10,987 nt of DNA. It comes from an uncultured Clostridium sp. Lineage in GTDB: Bacteria > Bacillota > Clostridia > TANB77 > CAG-508. Shown piece by piece: positions 1 through 6,522 of the stretch; positions within the stretch are counted from its first letter, which is position 1; each line of letters begins with the position of its first letter. Location of the stretch: positions 1-10,987 of the forward strand of contig CANEMG010000014.1 in NCBI GenBank assembly GCA_947428535.1. Reading direction: 5' to 3'. A model generated the notes under the pieces. The model was not told the DNA's origin and did no database searches. It saw only the letters and a program-made list of their open reading frames with translations. The translations under genes and the position numbers were made by a program.

Positions 1-124
1 AATAAATAATTTAACAGTTTATTATAAACTTATTTTCTATCTACAGATATATATTACACTAAACTCCTTCTAAATGCAATGTTTAAAATAAATAATTCAT
101 TTCTTCTAGTATTTTCTTATTTAT

Positions 125-156
125 TATAGTATAATTTTTTTAATTTATATAAGGAG
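125..156 (+). promoter_or_regulatory. Promoter -10 region and ribosome binding site of the IMPase-family gene
   Basis: A TATAGTATAAT element occupies 125-135, with an exact TATAAT at 130-135. No good -35 box lies 16-18 bp upstream. An AAGGAG Shine-Dalgarno at 151-156 sits 11 nt before the ATG. The expected transcript start is near 142, giving a leader of about 26 nt. The same element recurs upstream of three other genes in this window, which supports it being functional. Confidence 0.6.
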
Positions 157-167
157 ATTAATTTTAA

Positions 168-944
168 ATGGAAGAAAAATATTTAGAATTTGCAAAAGAA
201 ATAGCTTATGAAGCTGGAAAAATAATGCTAAAATATTTTAAAGATGATAATGGTGCTACCTATAAATTCGATAAAACAATTGTTACTAAAGCAGATACTG
301 AAATAAACACATATTTGATCAGAAAAGTAAAAGAAACATATCCTACTCATTCAGTTGATGGTGAAGAAGAACAGTTTGGAAAAAGTAGTTATGTTTGGGT
401 ATGTGATCCAATTGATGGAACAGCAATGTATGCAAGGCATTTACCTGTTTCAGTATTTTCTCTTGCTCTAGTTATTGATGGTGTACCTACAATTGGAGTT
501 ATATACGACCCATTTACAGATAACTTATATTCTGCAAGAAAAAATAATGGTGCTTACAAAAATACTAAAAAAATTCATGTAAACAACTTTGAATTAAATG
601 ATATGAGAAGTGTTGCTCATTATGATATGTGGCCAAAATCTGATTATAATATATATGAAGCAATAAATGAACTTGGAAAGAAAACTTATTTTGTAAGTAT
701 TGGTAGTATAATAAAGGCTTGTACTTGTATTGCTAGTGGTGATTTTACTTTAGCAATTTTTCCTGGGACAAAACATAAAAATTGTGATGTTGCTGCTGCT
801 AAAATAATTGTTGAAGAAGCTGGTGGTAAAGTTACAAACTTTTTTGGAAATGAACAAAGATATGATGAAAGTATAAATGGTGCAGTAATTAGTAATGGTG
901 TAGTTCATCAAGAAGTATTAGATACTTTAAAAAAATATTTATAG
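168..944 (+). CDS. Inositol monophosphatase family protein
   Basis: This is a 258-residue member of the Li-sensitive, Mg2+-dependent phosphatase superfamily, which includes inositol monophosphatase, CysQ-type 3'(2'),5'-bisphosphate nucleotidase and some histidinol phosphatases. The family signatures are all present in order: VTKAD (39-43), the metal-binding GEEE (65-68), DPIDGT (80-85), and a C-terminal CDVAAA...EAGG segment (206-220) with the metal-ligand Asp at 207. The Trp that usually precedes that Asp is Cys206, a mild departure. Length is normal for the family and there is no signal peptide, so the protein should be cytosolic. The start is fixed by AAGGAG 11 nt upstream. The gene stands alone on the plus strand and converges on the next gene, with no clear hairpin terminator between them. 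The substrate cannot be told from sequence; inositol phosphate, a nucleotide bisphosphate or another sugar phosphate are all possible. Confidence 0.9.
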   Translation: MEEKYLEFAKEIAYEAGKIMLKYFKDDNGATYKFDKTIVTKADTEINTYLIRKVKETYPTHSVDGEEEQFGKSSYVWVCDPIDGTAMYARHLPVSVFSLALVIDGVPTIGVIYDPFTDNLYSARKNNGAYKNTKKIHVNNFELNDMRSVAHYDMWPKSDYNIYEAINELGKKTYFVSIGSIIKACTCIASGDFTLAIFPGTKHKNCDVAAAKIIVEEAGGKVTNFFGNEQRYDESINGAVISNGVVHQEVLDTLKKYL

Positions 945-993
945 TTTTAACATAATAATCCTTCAAATTATATTTATATATAAGCTAAATTTA

Positions 994-1776
994 TTATACT
1001 ATATCAAAATCTAATATCAATGGTAAATGGTCAGATATATTATTATTAATAACTTTAAAATCATTAACTTTTACTTTATCGTTTACAAAAATATAATCAC
1101 ATACATGGTTGCCTTTATCTAACCCATCATCAAAAGTTGGTCTAGTAGATTTTATATTATACTCTTTAATCAGATTTATCATTTTTTCATCTATCATTTT
1201 TATACTTTCTGTATTAGGTAATAAATTAAAATCTCCCAGTACTATACAAGGAATATCATTTCTTATTTTAGATAAAATAAAATCTGATTGCATAATTGTT
1301 CTATTGTCTCCAATTTTATCTTTATTCCATAATGCATGAACATTTATTATTTGAATATTTTTTCCGTTAATATTTATTATCGCATTTTGAACTGATCTGC
1401 ACCACTCTTTTTCTCTAAAATAAGTAGCATCAAACCCTTCCTTATAATCATTATAATAAAATTGATTATAATGTTCTTTTATTTCATATTTTGATAATAA
1501 TAAAGCTCCTTGCTCTGCCTTTCCACCAAAATCTCTTGTTTTAATTCCATGTTTTACTATACCATCTGCAATAAATAATGGAGCAAATTCATTAAAAGGA
1601 TATTCTTTTAGTTTTATAAGTTCATTTTTAGATTTATACATATCAAAAACGTTTTCTTCTATTCCGTTCATTGCTTCTTGAAAAGTACATATATCTGTCT
1701 TTTGTTCTTCTACAAATCTAATAACTTCACTTGTATTATCTATTTTTATACAAATATTCCAATTTAATAATTTCAT
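994..1776 (-). CDS. Endonuclease/exonuclease/phosphatase (DNase I-like fold) family protein
   Basis: This is a 260-residue protein of the EEP superfamily of metal-dependent phosphodiesterases and phosphatases, which includes exonuclease III, DNase I, sphingomyelinase and inositol 5-phosphatase. The catalytic set is complete: LNWN near the start (Asn7), QE (Glu34), NVHALW (His147), GDFN (Asp182, Asn184), DYIF (Asp227) and SDHLP (Asp249-His250). No signal peptide or membrane segment is seen, so it is probably cytosolic. I chose the ATG at 1774-1776 because an AAAGGAG site (1784-1790) lies 7 nt upstream and the protein then begins at the first beta-strand. A start 42 nt further upstream would precede the expected transcript start. 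The substrate (DNA, RNA or a phosphoester) cannot be assigned. It is the only gene of its transcription unit. Confidence 0.85.
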   Translation of the reverse strand: MKLLNWNICIKIDNTSEVIRFVEEQKTDICTFQEAMNGIEENVFDMYKSKNELIKLKEYPFNEFAPLFIADGIVKHGIKTRDFGGKAEQGALLLSKYEIKEHYNQFYYNDYKEGFDATYFREKEWCRSVQNAIININGKNIQIINVHALWNKDKIGDNRTIMQSDFILSKIRNDIPCIVLGDFNLLPNTESIKMIDEKMINLIKEYNIKSTRPTFDDGLDKGNHVCDYIFVNDKVKVNDFKVINNNISDHLPLILDFDIV

Positions 1777-1783
1777 ACATAAT

Positions 1784-1833
1784 CTCCTTTTGTTATAAAT
1801 TGTGTACAAATTTGGCAAAAGCTTTATACTATA
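1784..1833 (-). promoter_or_regulatory. Promoter -10 element and Shine-Dalgarno of the EEP-family gene
   Basis: On the minus strand, TATAGTATAAA lies at 1833-1823 and AAAGGAG at 1790-1784. The predicted transcript start near 1816 gives a leader of about 40 nt and supports the internal ATG at 1776. No convincing -35 hexamer is visible. Confidence 0.5.
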
Positions 1834-1868
1834 AAAAATTCCTGAATACTTTCCTATAGTATAACATA

Positions 1869-1911
1869 AAAAGAACCTAAATTGTTAATTTTTTACAATT
1901 TAAGTTCTTTT
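1869..1911 (-). terminator. Rho-independent terminator of the XRE-regulator gene
   Basis: There are two 17-nt arms (1869-1885 and 1895-1911) with a 9-nt loop. Read as minus-strand RNA, the only non-Watson-Crick pair is a G-U wobble. Read as plus-strand RNA the same position is a C-A mismatch, so the structure is tuned for the minus strand. A run of five T follows on the minus strand. It starts 3 nt after the stop codon of the regulator gene. Confidence 0.85.
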
Positions 1912-1914
1912 ATT

Positions 1915-2916
1915 TTAATCAAAATTTGGAATAGTCACTTCATCTTCGATTGGAGAATAATTTGTTGTTATTTGAATATAAAGTTGTTCCCTACTATTTT
2001 TTATATCATCTTTATAATTATCAAAATGTAGAAACAAATGATCTTTTCCAGTAAAAATTGTCCATATACTATCCTTACTATCTCCTCTACCCATAGCTTC
2101 ATTTACCCAACTGTACATAACCATATTTTCATCATTAGTTGTCTTAAAAAACTTATTATTAAAATCAAAAGCTAATTCTTTTTCGGAATAAAGAACATAT
2201 TCACAAATAAAACTGTAATAATCATTTATTGACTGAGTAGCCTTTTTTATTGGAGAAATAAATTCATAATCTTCAATAACTTCTTTATCAAATGTTTTTA
2301 AATTGATTTTAGTTACATCTGCATAATGGTCCATTCCGATTTCTTTATTTAAATCAATATAAATTTCTTCAACTGCATTTTGATGTAATTCATCATTATA
2401 AACTGTAATTTTTACTAATCTTTTACCATCTTCTGATACATAATACAAACACTCTCTACGAATTTCTTCTGAAGCATTTATATCCACTTTAATAGTATCT
2501 TCAACCACTAATCCACTTCTACTTTCTCCCACACTTTGATATACACTTTTATATTCTTCAGCCATTTCATTTATTATTCTTTTTCTTCTTTCTATATTTA
2601 AAACAAATAAAATAGCTATAAGTATTATCAGTACTAATAATATTATTAATAGTTTTTTTCCTATTTTCTTTATTTTTTTAAATTTATTTACTTTTCGATG
2701 TTGTTCTTCATCTATTTCTACACTATCTTTTACTAACTCATCAACAGTAACATTATAAATTTCTGAAAGTTTTATTAGTTTATTTAATTCAGGAATAGCT
2801 CTTCCACTTTCCCATTTAGAAATTGTCTGCCTAGAAACTTCCATCTTTTCTGCTAATTCTTCTTGACTCCAATTTTTATTTTTTCTATATTGATATAATT
2901 TTTCATTTAATTCCAT
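1915..2916 (-). CDS. Membrane-anchored XRE-family transcriptional regulator
   Basis: The protein has 333 residues in three parts. An N-terminal helix-turn-helix of the Cro/C1-XRE type spans about 5-62; its recognition region includes SRQTISKWESG (28-38) and ends with the typical VTVDELVKD. A basic linker (about 73-89) leads into one strongly hydrophobic membrane segment (about 89-107). The remaining ~225-residue domain is not one I recognise. The layout implies a DNA-binding domain held at the inner face of the membrane and a sensor or partner domain probably outside. The ATG is preceded 6 nt upstream by AGGAGGAG. The gene is transcribed divergently from the dehydrogenase gene across a 195-bp gap, so it may control itself, that gene, or both. 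This is inference from position only. It is a single-gene unit ending at a strong terminator. Confidence 0.85.
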   Translation of the reverse strand: MELNEKLYQYRKNKNWSQEELAEKMEVSRQTISKWESGRAIPELNKLIKLSEIYNVTVDELVKDSVEIDEEQHRKVNKFKKIKKIGKKLLIILLVLIILIAILFVLNIERRKRIINEMAEEYKSVYQSVGESRSGLVVEDTIKVDINASEEIRRECLYYVSEDGKRLVKITVYNDELHQNAVEEIYIDLNKEIGMDHYADVTKINLKTFDKEVIEDYEFISPIKKATQSINDYYSFICEYVLYSEKELAFDFNNKFFKTTNDENMVMYSWVNEAMGRGDSKDSIWTIFTGKDHLFLHFDNYKDDIKNSREQLYIQITTNYSPIEDEVTIPNFD

Positions 2917-2922
2917 ATTAAT

Positions 2923-2970
2923 CTCCTCCTTTGTACTTATACTATAAATTTATTATATAACTAATTGTAA
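2923..2970 (-). promoter_or_regulatory. Promoter and ribosome binding site of the XRE regulator
   Basis: On the minus strand, TATAGTATAAG lies at 2946-2936, with a weak TTACAA -35 candidate at 2970-2965 (18 bp from TATAGT). The AGGAGGAG site is at 2930-2923. The element is so close to the Shine-Dalgarno that TATAGT rather than TATAAG should be the -10. The leader is then only about 18 nt. Confidence 0.5.
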
Positions 2971-2988
2971 AAATATTCTATCAATCTT

Positions 2989-3007
2989 GGTTTGAAATTT
3001 GTAAACC
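2989..3007. promoter_or_regulatory. Imperfect dyad, candidate operator in the divergent gap
   Basis: The pattern is GGTTTnnAAnTTnnAAACC, with 5-bp outer arms and a matching inner AA/TT. It lies between the XRE-regulator promoter and the dehydrogenase promoter. XRE regulators usually bind dyads of about this size, so it is a plausible operator. This is position-based inference; no second copy was seen. Confidence 0.3.
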
Positions 3008-3069
3008 ATTAGTTGCAATTGTTATTCTAAGCTTAATTTTTAATAAAACTATATTAATTTCATAACCTT

Positions 3070-3105
3070 TATAGTATAATGTATTTAATTTTTAATATAA
3101 AGGAG
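3070..3105 (+). promoter_or_regulatory. Promoter -10 element and ribosome binding site of the dehydrogenase gene
   Basis: TATAGTATAAT (3070-3080) is identical to the element before the IMPase-family gene. AAAGGAG (3099-3105) lies 6 nt before the ATG. The predicted transcript start near 3087 gives a leader of about 25 nt. The in-frame ATG at 3079 lies inside the -10 box and cannot be the start. Confidence 0.6.
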
Positions 3106-3111
3106 ATCAAA

Positions 3112-4044
3112 ATGAAAAAAGCATATTGTGGGCTTCCAGATTTTAATGATGAAGCAAAACAAATTATAGAAAATGCTGAAATAAAATTAACAATAGATAC
3201 TGGAGAAAGACCTACTGGAGATAAATTAATTAATATATTACAAGAATATGATATCTTAATTATTGGAGTATTTTCAAAATTAACTGCTGATATGATAAAA
3301 TATATAAAAACTCCAAAAATTATAGCTAGCTTTTCTGTAGGATTAGATCATATTGATAAAAGCTTTTTTGAATCACCATTAGTCACAATAGTTAATATTA
3401 AAACTGCAAACGCATTATCAGTTGCTGAGCATGTTTTTTCTTTAATTTTATCTTTAAACAAAAGAGTTTTCGAATCAAATCAATTAGTTTTAGATAAACG
3501 TGGCCACAGAAAAAATGTTCATGAAAGACCTGAAGATATATTTGGAAAAACATTAGGACTTATTGGTTGTGGAAATATAACAGCTGAAATTATAAATTTT
3601 GCTAATGTATTTAAAATGAAAATAAAATGTTATACAAAAAATCCTGATAAACATAAAGATATGGCAAACAAAGGAGTTACTTTTGTATCACTAAATGAAG
3701 TTTTACAAGAAAGCGATATAGTAAATGTAAGTATTCCTTTAACTTCTGAAACTCGTAATCTAATTTCAAAAGATAAAATTTCATTATTAAAACCTACTGC
3801 AACTTTTATAAATACTTCTAGGGCAGAAATAGTAGATACAGAAGCTCTAATAGCTTATGCTGATTTATATGATACATTTTATGTTGGATTAGATATTGAT
3901 TTAGATAATTATGAAGAATTATTTAGTAAATATAGAAATAATGTAATAGTTACTCCACATACAGCTGGAATATCTAAACAAGCTATTTACAGAATGGATT
4001 TAGAAATTGCTAATAATGTAATTTCTGCATTAAATAATATTTAA
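3112..4044 (+). CDS. D-2-hydroxyacid dehydrogenase family protein (divergent catalytic site)
   Basis: A 310-residue protein of the NAD-dependent D-isomer-specific 2-hydroxyacid dehydrogenase family, which reduces 2-oxoacids or oxidises D-2-hydroxyacids in the cytosol. The Rossmann part contains LGLIGCGN (148-155), but the third Gly of GxGxxG is Thr157. The catalytic Arg is present in INTSRAEIVD (Arg237) and the catalytic His in VTPHTAG (His283). The Glu normally found in the DVFExEP segment is absent: that stretch reads GLDIDLDNYEE, with Leu264 in its place. Length is normal. The start at 3112 is set by AAAGGAG 6 nt upstream. The gene is divergent from the XRE regulator and ends at a hairpin terminator. 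It may act on an unusual substrate or have altered chemistry; the exact substrate is unknown. Confidence 0.85.
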   Translation: MKKAYCGLPDFNDEAKQIIENAEIKLTIDTGERPTGDKLINILQEYDILIIGVFSKLTADMIKYIKTPKIIASFSVGLDHIDKSFFESPLVTIVNIKTANALSVAEHVFSLILSLNKRVFESNQLVLDKRGHRKNVHERPEDIFGKTLGLIGCGNITAEIINFANVFKMKIKCYTKNPDKHKDMANKGVTFVSLNEVLQESDIVNVSIPLTSETRNLISKDKISLLKPTATFINTSRAEIVDTEALIAYADLYDTFYVGLDIDLDNYEELFSKYRNNVIVTPHTAGISKQAIYRMDLEIANNVISALNNI

Positions 4045-4050
4045 AAAAAT

Positions 4051-4085
4051 AAGTTCACTTCATTTTAAGAAGTGAGCCTTTTTTT
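4051..4085. terminator. Bidirectional terminator between the dehydrogenase and P-loop kinase genes
   Basis: The stem pairs 4051-4061 with 4069-4080 (one bulge, one G-T pair) around a 7-nt loop. It is followed by a run of seven T on the plus strand. On the minus strand it is followed by seven T as well, from the A-run at 4043-4049. It serves both converging genes, whose stop codons end at 4044 and 4090. Confidence 0.8.
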
Positions 4086-4089
4086 AATT

Positions 4090-4614
4090 TTAAATACATT
4101 TTATATTTCTATTAAATTCTTTTTTATACCAATTATTTAATTCTCTCCTATTTTTAAATATCAATATTTTATTTTTATCTATGCAATTTATATTTTCTAT
4201 TATTTTATTTCTTTTGTTCTTTCTCCATTTTAATGTATATATAAAGAATTCCAAAGTCATTTGCTCTTTGCAACCTGGAATCTCTTGCTTCTCTTTTCCA
4301 TGATTTTTTATATATCTGCCTAGTACACCTCTAATTTGAGCTAATGAAGAATAATCTAAAAATATAATTAAATCCGCTCTTTCTCCCCTTTGTTTTAATG
4401 TTGAAGAATAAGTTCCATCTATTACCCATTTATCTTCACTTACTTTTTCTAATATCATTCTATCACGCTCTTCTTTATCTCTTATTTCCCAATTTTCTAA
4501 ATGATGCATTCCATCTATATGATACACTGGAATATTTAATTCTTCTCCTAAGCTATTGGCTAATGTTGTTTTTCCTGTCCCACATCCTCCAATTATACTT
4601 ATTCTTTGTACCAT
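4090..4614 (-). CDS. Small P-loop kinase (FlaR / topology-modulation-protein-like, adenylate-kinase-related)
   Basis: A 174-residue P-loop NTPase. Walker A is GGCGTGKT at 9-16. It is followed by YHIDGMHH (31-38), WVIDGTYS (63-70) and a Walker-B-like DLIIFLD (81-87). A basic helical region around 99-136 may form the lid. This set matches the small adenylate-kinase-like proteins often annotated as DNA topology modulation protein FlaR, whose true substrate is poorly known. A nucleotide or small-molecule kinase is the safest reading. An AGGAG site lies 6 nt before the ATG. The gene starts 15 nt after the histidine-phosphatase gene and is probably co-transcribed with it. A TGGTATAAT sequence in the last codons of that gene (4647-4639) could act as an extra promoter. 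No membrane segment is seen. Confidence 0.75.
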   Translation of the reverse strand: MVQRISIIGGCGTGKTTLANSLGEELNIPVYHIDGMHHLENWEIRDKEERDRMILEKVSEDKWVIDGTYSSTLKQRGERADLIIFLDYSSLAQIRGVLGRYIKNHGKEKQEIPGCKEQMTLEFFIYTLKWRKNKRNKIIENINCIDKNKILIFKNRRELNNWYKKEFNRNIKCI

Positions 4615-4629
4615 TTCATTCTCCTAAAA

Positions 4630-5814
4630 TTAATTTTTATTATACCACTGATCAAAAATCAATTTATCTCTCAAAGCAATTGATTTTTTTGTAATTGCAG
4701 GTCTATAAAATTCTCCTTCTATTCCTTTAGCTTCTAGTAAAGCATCGTTCATTAATTTTACCACTTCAGTTGGTGAGTAAAAATCTAATTTAAATCCTTC
4801 CTTCTCATCTTTATTATCAGGTAAAGGTTCTGCTACTAGATTTGCTTTTGATATATAATACACCTGTGTAAAAACTATTTCAGCAACAGGATCACTTGGT
4901 CTAATTTCTAATGTTTCTCCAATATTATAAAAGTCAGAAATATCTCCAAGATAACCTGTCATTTGTAATAAGATTTCTCTTACTTGATGTAATATATTTC
5001 TAGTAGGTTCTATTGTTCTAGCTGGCAATTTACATTCTTTTGTTTCTGAGTATATTTCAGTCGCAACCTTACCATCTTCTCTAGTAAATATAATGCAGGC
5101 TCTATACCTTATTTTGGGAGATTTAGATATTTTATTAACATCTATTAAATCATCTATTTTTAAATTTGGAAAAAGTAATGATATTATATTAGGAGTTATT
5201 ATCTGAAAAAACTGTTTTTTATCACTTGTGCTAATATCGTTTTCTTTTATGTTAAAAACAAAATCATTTTCATTTATATTTTGATATGTAATTACTTCAC
5301 TATTTTTAGGCAAATATGTCGCCAATTCCTCTGGATATAATGAATTTTTGCTTAAAAGCATTTCAAATATTTTAGAAACACCTCCGTGTGAAACAATTAG
5401 AACTGTTTTATCTTTGTATGCTCTTAGCAATTTTTCAAAAACAAAGTGTATAATTGGCCATGCGAACTCAAAAAAATTATTTATATTTAAAGGATTACTA
5501 TAATCCCAAAGAATATTATAATTAAAAAGTTCTTTATTACGTCCTTCATATAACGCATAATTTCGCTCTGCTAAAGAATCTTCTATTATTACTGGTATTT
5601 TATTTGTACGTGAATTATTAATTATTTCCATAGTCTCTTTTGCTCTATTTAATGGTGAGCAAAATGCTACATCTATTTTAGAATTTTGTAATTTTTCAGC
5701 CATTATTTTTGCATGCTCTATTCCTTCTTCACTAAGTGGTATATCAACACTGCCTTGCATCTTTTTTTGATTATTCCAATCTGTTTTTCCATGTCTAACA
5801 AATAAAATTTCCAT
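4630..5814 (-). CDS. Histidine phosphatase with C-terminal degenerate Nudix-like domain
   Basis: A 394-residue two-domain protein. Residues 1-185 are a phosphoglycerate-mutase-type histidine phosphatase: RHG (7-9, His8 being the phospho-acceptor), the acidic ERNYALYEG (83-91) and SHGG (142-145, with the second catalytic His143). Residues about 236-360 resemble a Nudix fold. LPxxxxEP at 263-270, an Arg-Glu at 279-280 and TG at 286-287 fall at the spacing of a 23-residue Nudix box. The metal-binding Glu pair is Gln284-Met285 and the box glycines are lost, so that half is probably catalytically inactive. Histidine phosphatase-Nudix pairings are known, for example mycobacterial MutT1, but with the Nudix first. 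The ATG follows two AAGGAG copies; the one 8 nt upstream should be used. It heads a two-gene unit with the P-loop kinase, suggesting nucleotide or phosphometabolite handling. Confidence 0.8.
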   Translation of the reverse strand: MEILFVRHGKTDWNNQKKMQGSVDIPLSEEGIEHAKIMAEKLQNSKIDVAFCSPLNRAKETMEIINNSRTNKIPVIIEDSLAERNYALYEGRNKELFNYNILWDYSNPLNINNFFEFAWPIIHFVFEKLLRAYKDKTVLIVSHGGVSKIFEMLLSKNSLYPEELATYLPKNSEVITYQNINENDFVFNIKENDISTSDKKQFFQIITPNIISLLFPNLKIDDLIDVNKISKSPKIRYRACIIFTREDGKVATEIYSETKECKLPARTIEPTRNILHQVREILLQMTGYLGDISDFYNIGETLEIRPSDPVAEIVFTQVYYISKANLVAEPLPDNKDEKEGFKLDFYSPTEVVKLMNDALLEAKGIEGEFYRPAITKKSIALRDKLIFDQWYNKN

Positions 5815-5822
5815 CTCCTTAT

Positions 5823-5884
5823 CTCCTTAACCAAATTCTACTATCAATGAATTTTATTATATCATAACTTTTTTGTTTTTTCAT
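5823..5884 (-). promoter_or_regulatory. Promoter and ribosome binding site of the histidine-phosphatase unit
   Basis: On the minus strand, TATGATATAAT (5866-5856) is an exact match to the Gram-positive extended -10 TRTGnTATAAT. A 4/6 -35 box, ATGAAA (5884-5879), lies 17 bp upstream. AAGGAG (5828-5823) lies 8 nt before the ATG. A second AAGGAG (5820-5815) abuts the ATG and is too close to serve. Confidence 0.65.
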
Positions 5885-5951
5885 TATTTATATTGGTAAA
5901 GTTAAATAAACTTTTTTATCATTAAAAACGATTGACAATTTTTGAATAATG

Positions 5952-5977
5952 AAAAAATCAACCTTTACAGTTGATTT
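5952..5977 (-). terminator. Rho-independent terminator of the diverged tRNA-Gly
   Basis: A perfect 8-bp stem pairs 5955-5962 with 5970-5977 around a 7-nt loop, with six T on the minus strand as tail. It lies about 37 nt after the tRNA 3' end at 6014. Confidence 0.85.
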
Positions 5978-6012
5978 CTCTATACTTTTATCTGATTCAA
6001 TGATTTCGCTTA

Positions 6013-6087
<75 letters not shown>

Positions 6088-6100
6088 ATCAATAATATAT

Positions 6101-6129
6101 ATTATACACAATGTTTCTATATATTGCAA
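6101..6129 (-). promoter_or_regulatory. Promoter of the diverged tRNA-Gly
   Basis: On the minus strand, TTGCAA (6129-6124), a 17-bp spacer and TATAAT (6106-6101). The predicted start near 6094 leaves a 5' leader of only about 7 nt before the tRNA. Confidence 0.8.
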
Positions 6130-6156
6130 GAAATAAAAGCACTTTAAAGCATAACT

Positions 6157-6195
6157 AAAAAAGCCATCATACTAGACCATTTTCTAATACAATGA
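6157..6195 (-). terminator. Rho-independent terminator of the tandem tRNA-Gly pair
   Basis: Two 14-nt arms (6163-6176 and 6183-6195 plus one base of overlap uncertainty at the loop) enclose a loop of about 6 nt, with six T as tail on the minus strand. As minus-strand RNA all pairs form, four of them G-U wobbles. Read on the plus strand those four would be A-C mismatches. It follows the second tRNA by about 8 nt and isolates this unit from the next tRNA gene. Confidence 0.85.
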
Positions 6196-6202
6196 CAATT
6201 TA

Positions 6203-6276
<74 letters not shown>

Positions 6277-6285
6277 ATATTTAGT

Positions 6286-6394
<109 letters not shown>

Positions 6395-6400
6395 GTATAA

Positions 6401-6429
6401 ATTATAAATTATTTAATCTTATTTGTCAA
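6401..6429 (-). promoter_or_regulatory. Consensus promoter of the tandem tRNA-Gly pair
   Basis: A perfect TTGACA (6429-6424), an exact 17-bp spacer and a perfect TATAAT (6406-6401) on the minus strand. This is the strongest promoter in the window, as expected for stable RNA. Predicted start near 6394. Confidence 0.93.
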
Positions 6430-6522
6430 GTGATAAAAGCAATTTTTTAGTATTTTTTACAATAATTTTTGTTTTATACATTTACTTTACTATCATTTAC
6501 AAATTCTATATAAATAATAAAA

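Noticed and set aside
16..36. AGTTTA/TAAACT hairpin followed by T-rich sequence
   Set aside because: A six-pair stem of mostly AT pairs is expected by chance here, and the upstream gene is outside the window.
993..1003. TATAGTATAAT on the minus strand
   Set aside because: It is made by the last codons of the EEP-family gene (Ile-Val-stop) and has no gene downstream in that direction.
1109..1339. Plus-strand open frame of 76 codons
   Set aside because: It lies antisense inside the EEP-family gene, is rich in hydrophobic residues as antisense frames of AT-rich genes are, and has no ribosome binding site.
1855..1865. TATAGTATAAC on the plus strand
   Set aside because: Any transcript would run at once into the terminator hairpin at 1869-1911 and then antisense through the regulator gene; no product is evident.
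4639..4647. TGGTATAAT, a perfect extended -10 on the minus strand
   Set aside because: It encodes Trp-Tyr-Asn at the end of the phosphatase gene and no -35 is visible. It could be an extra promoter for the kinase gene, but coding constraint explains it.
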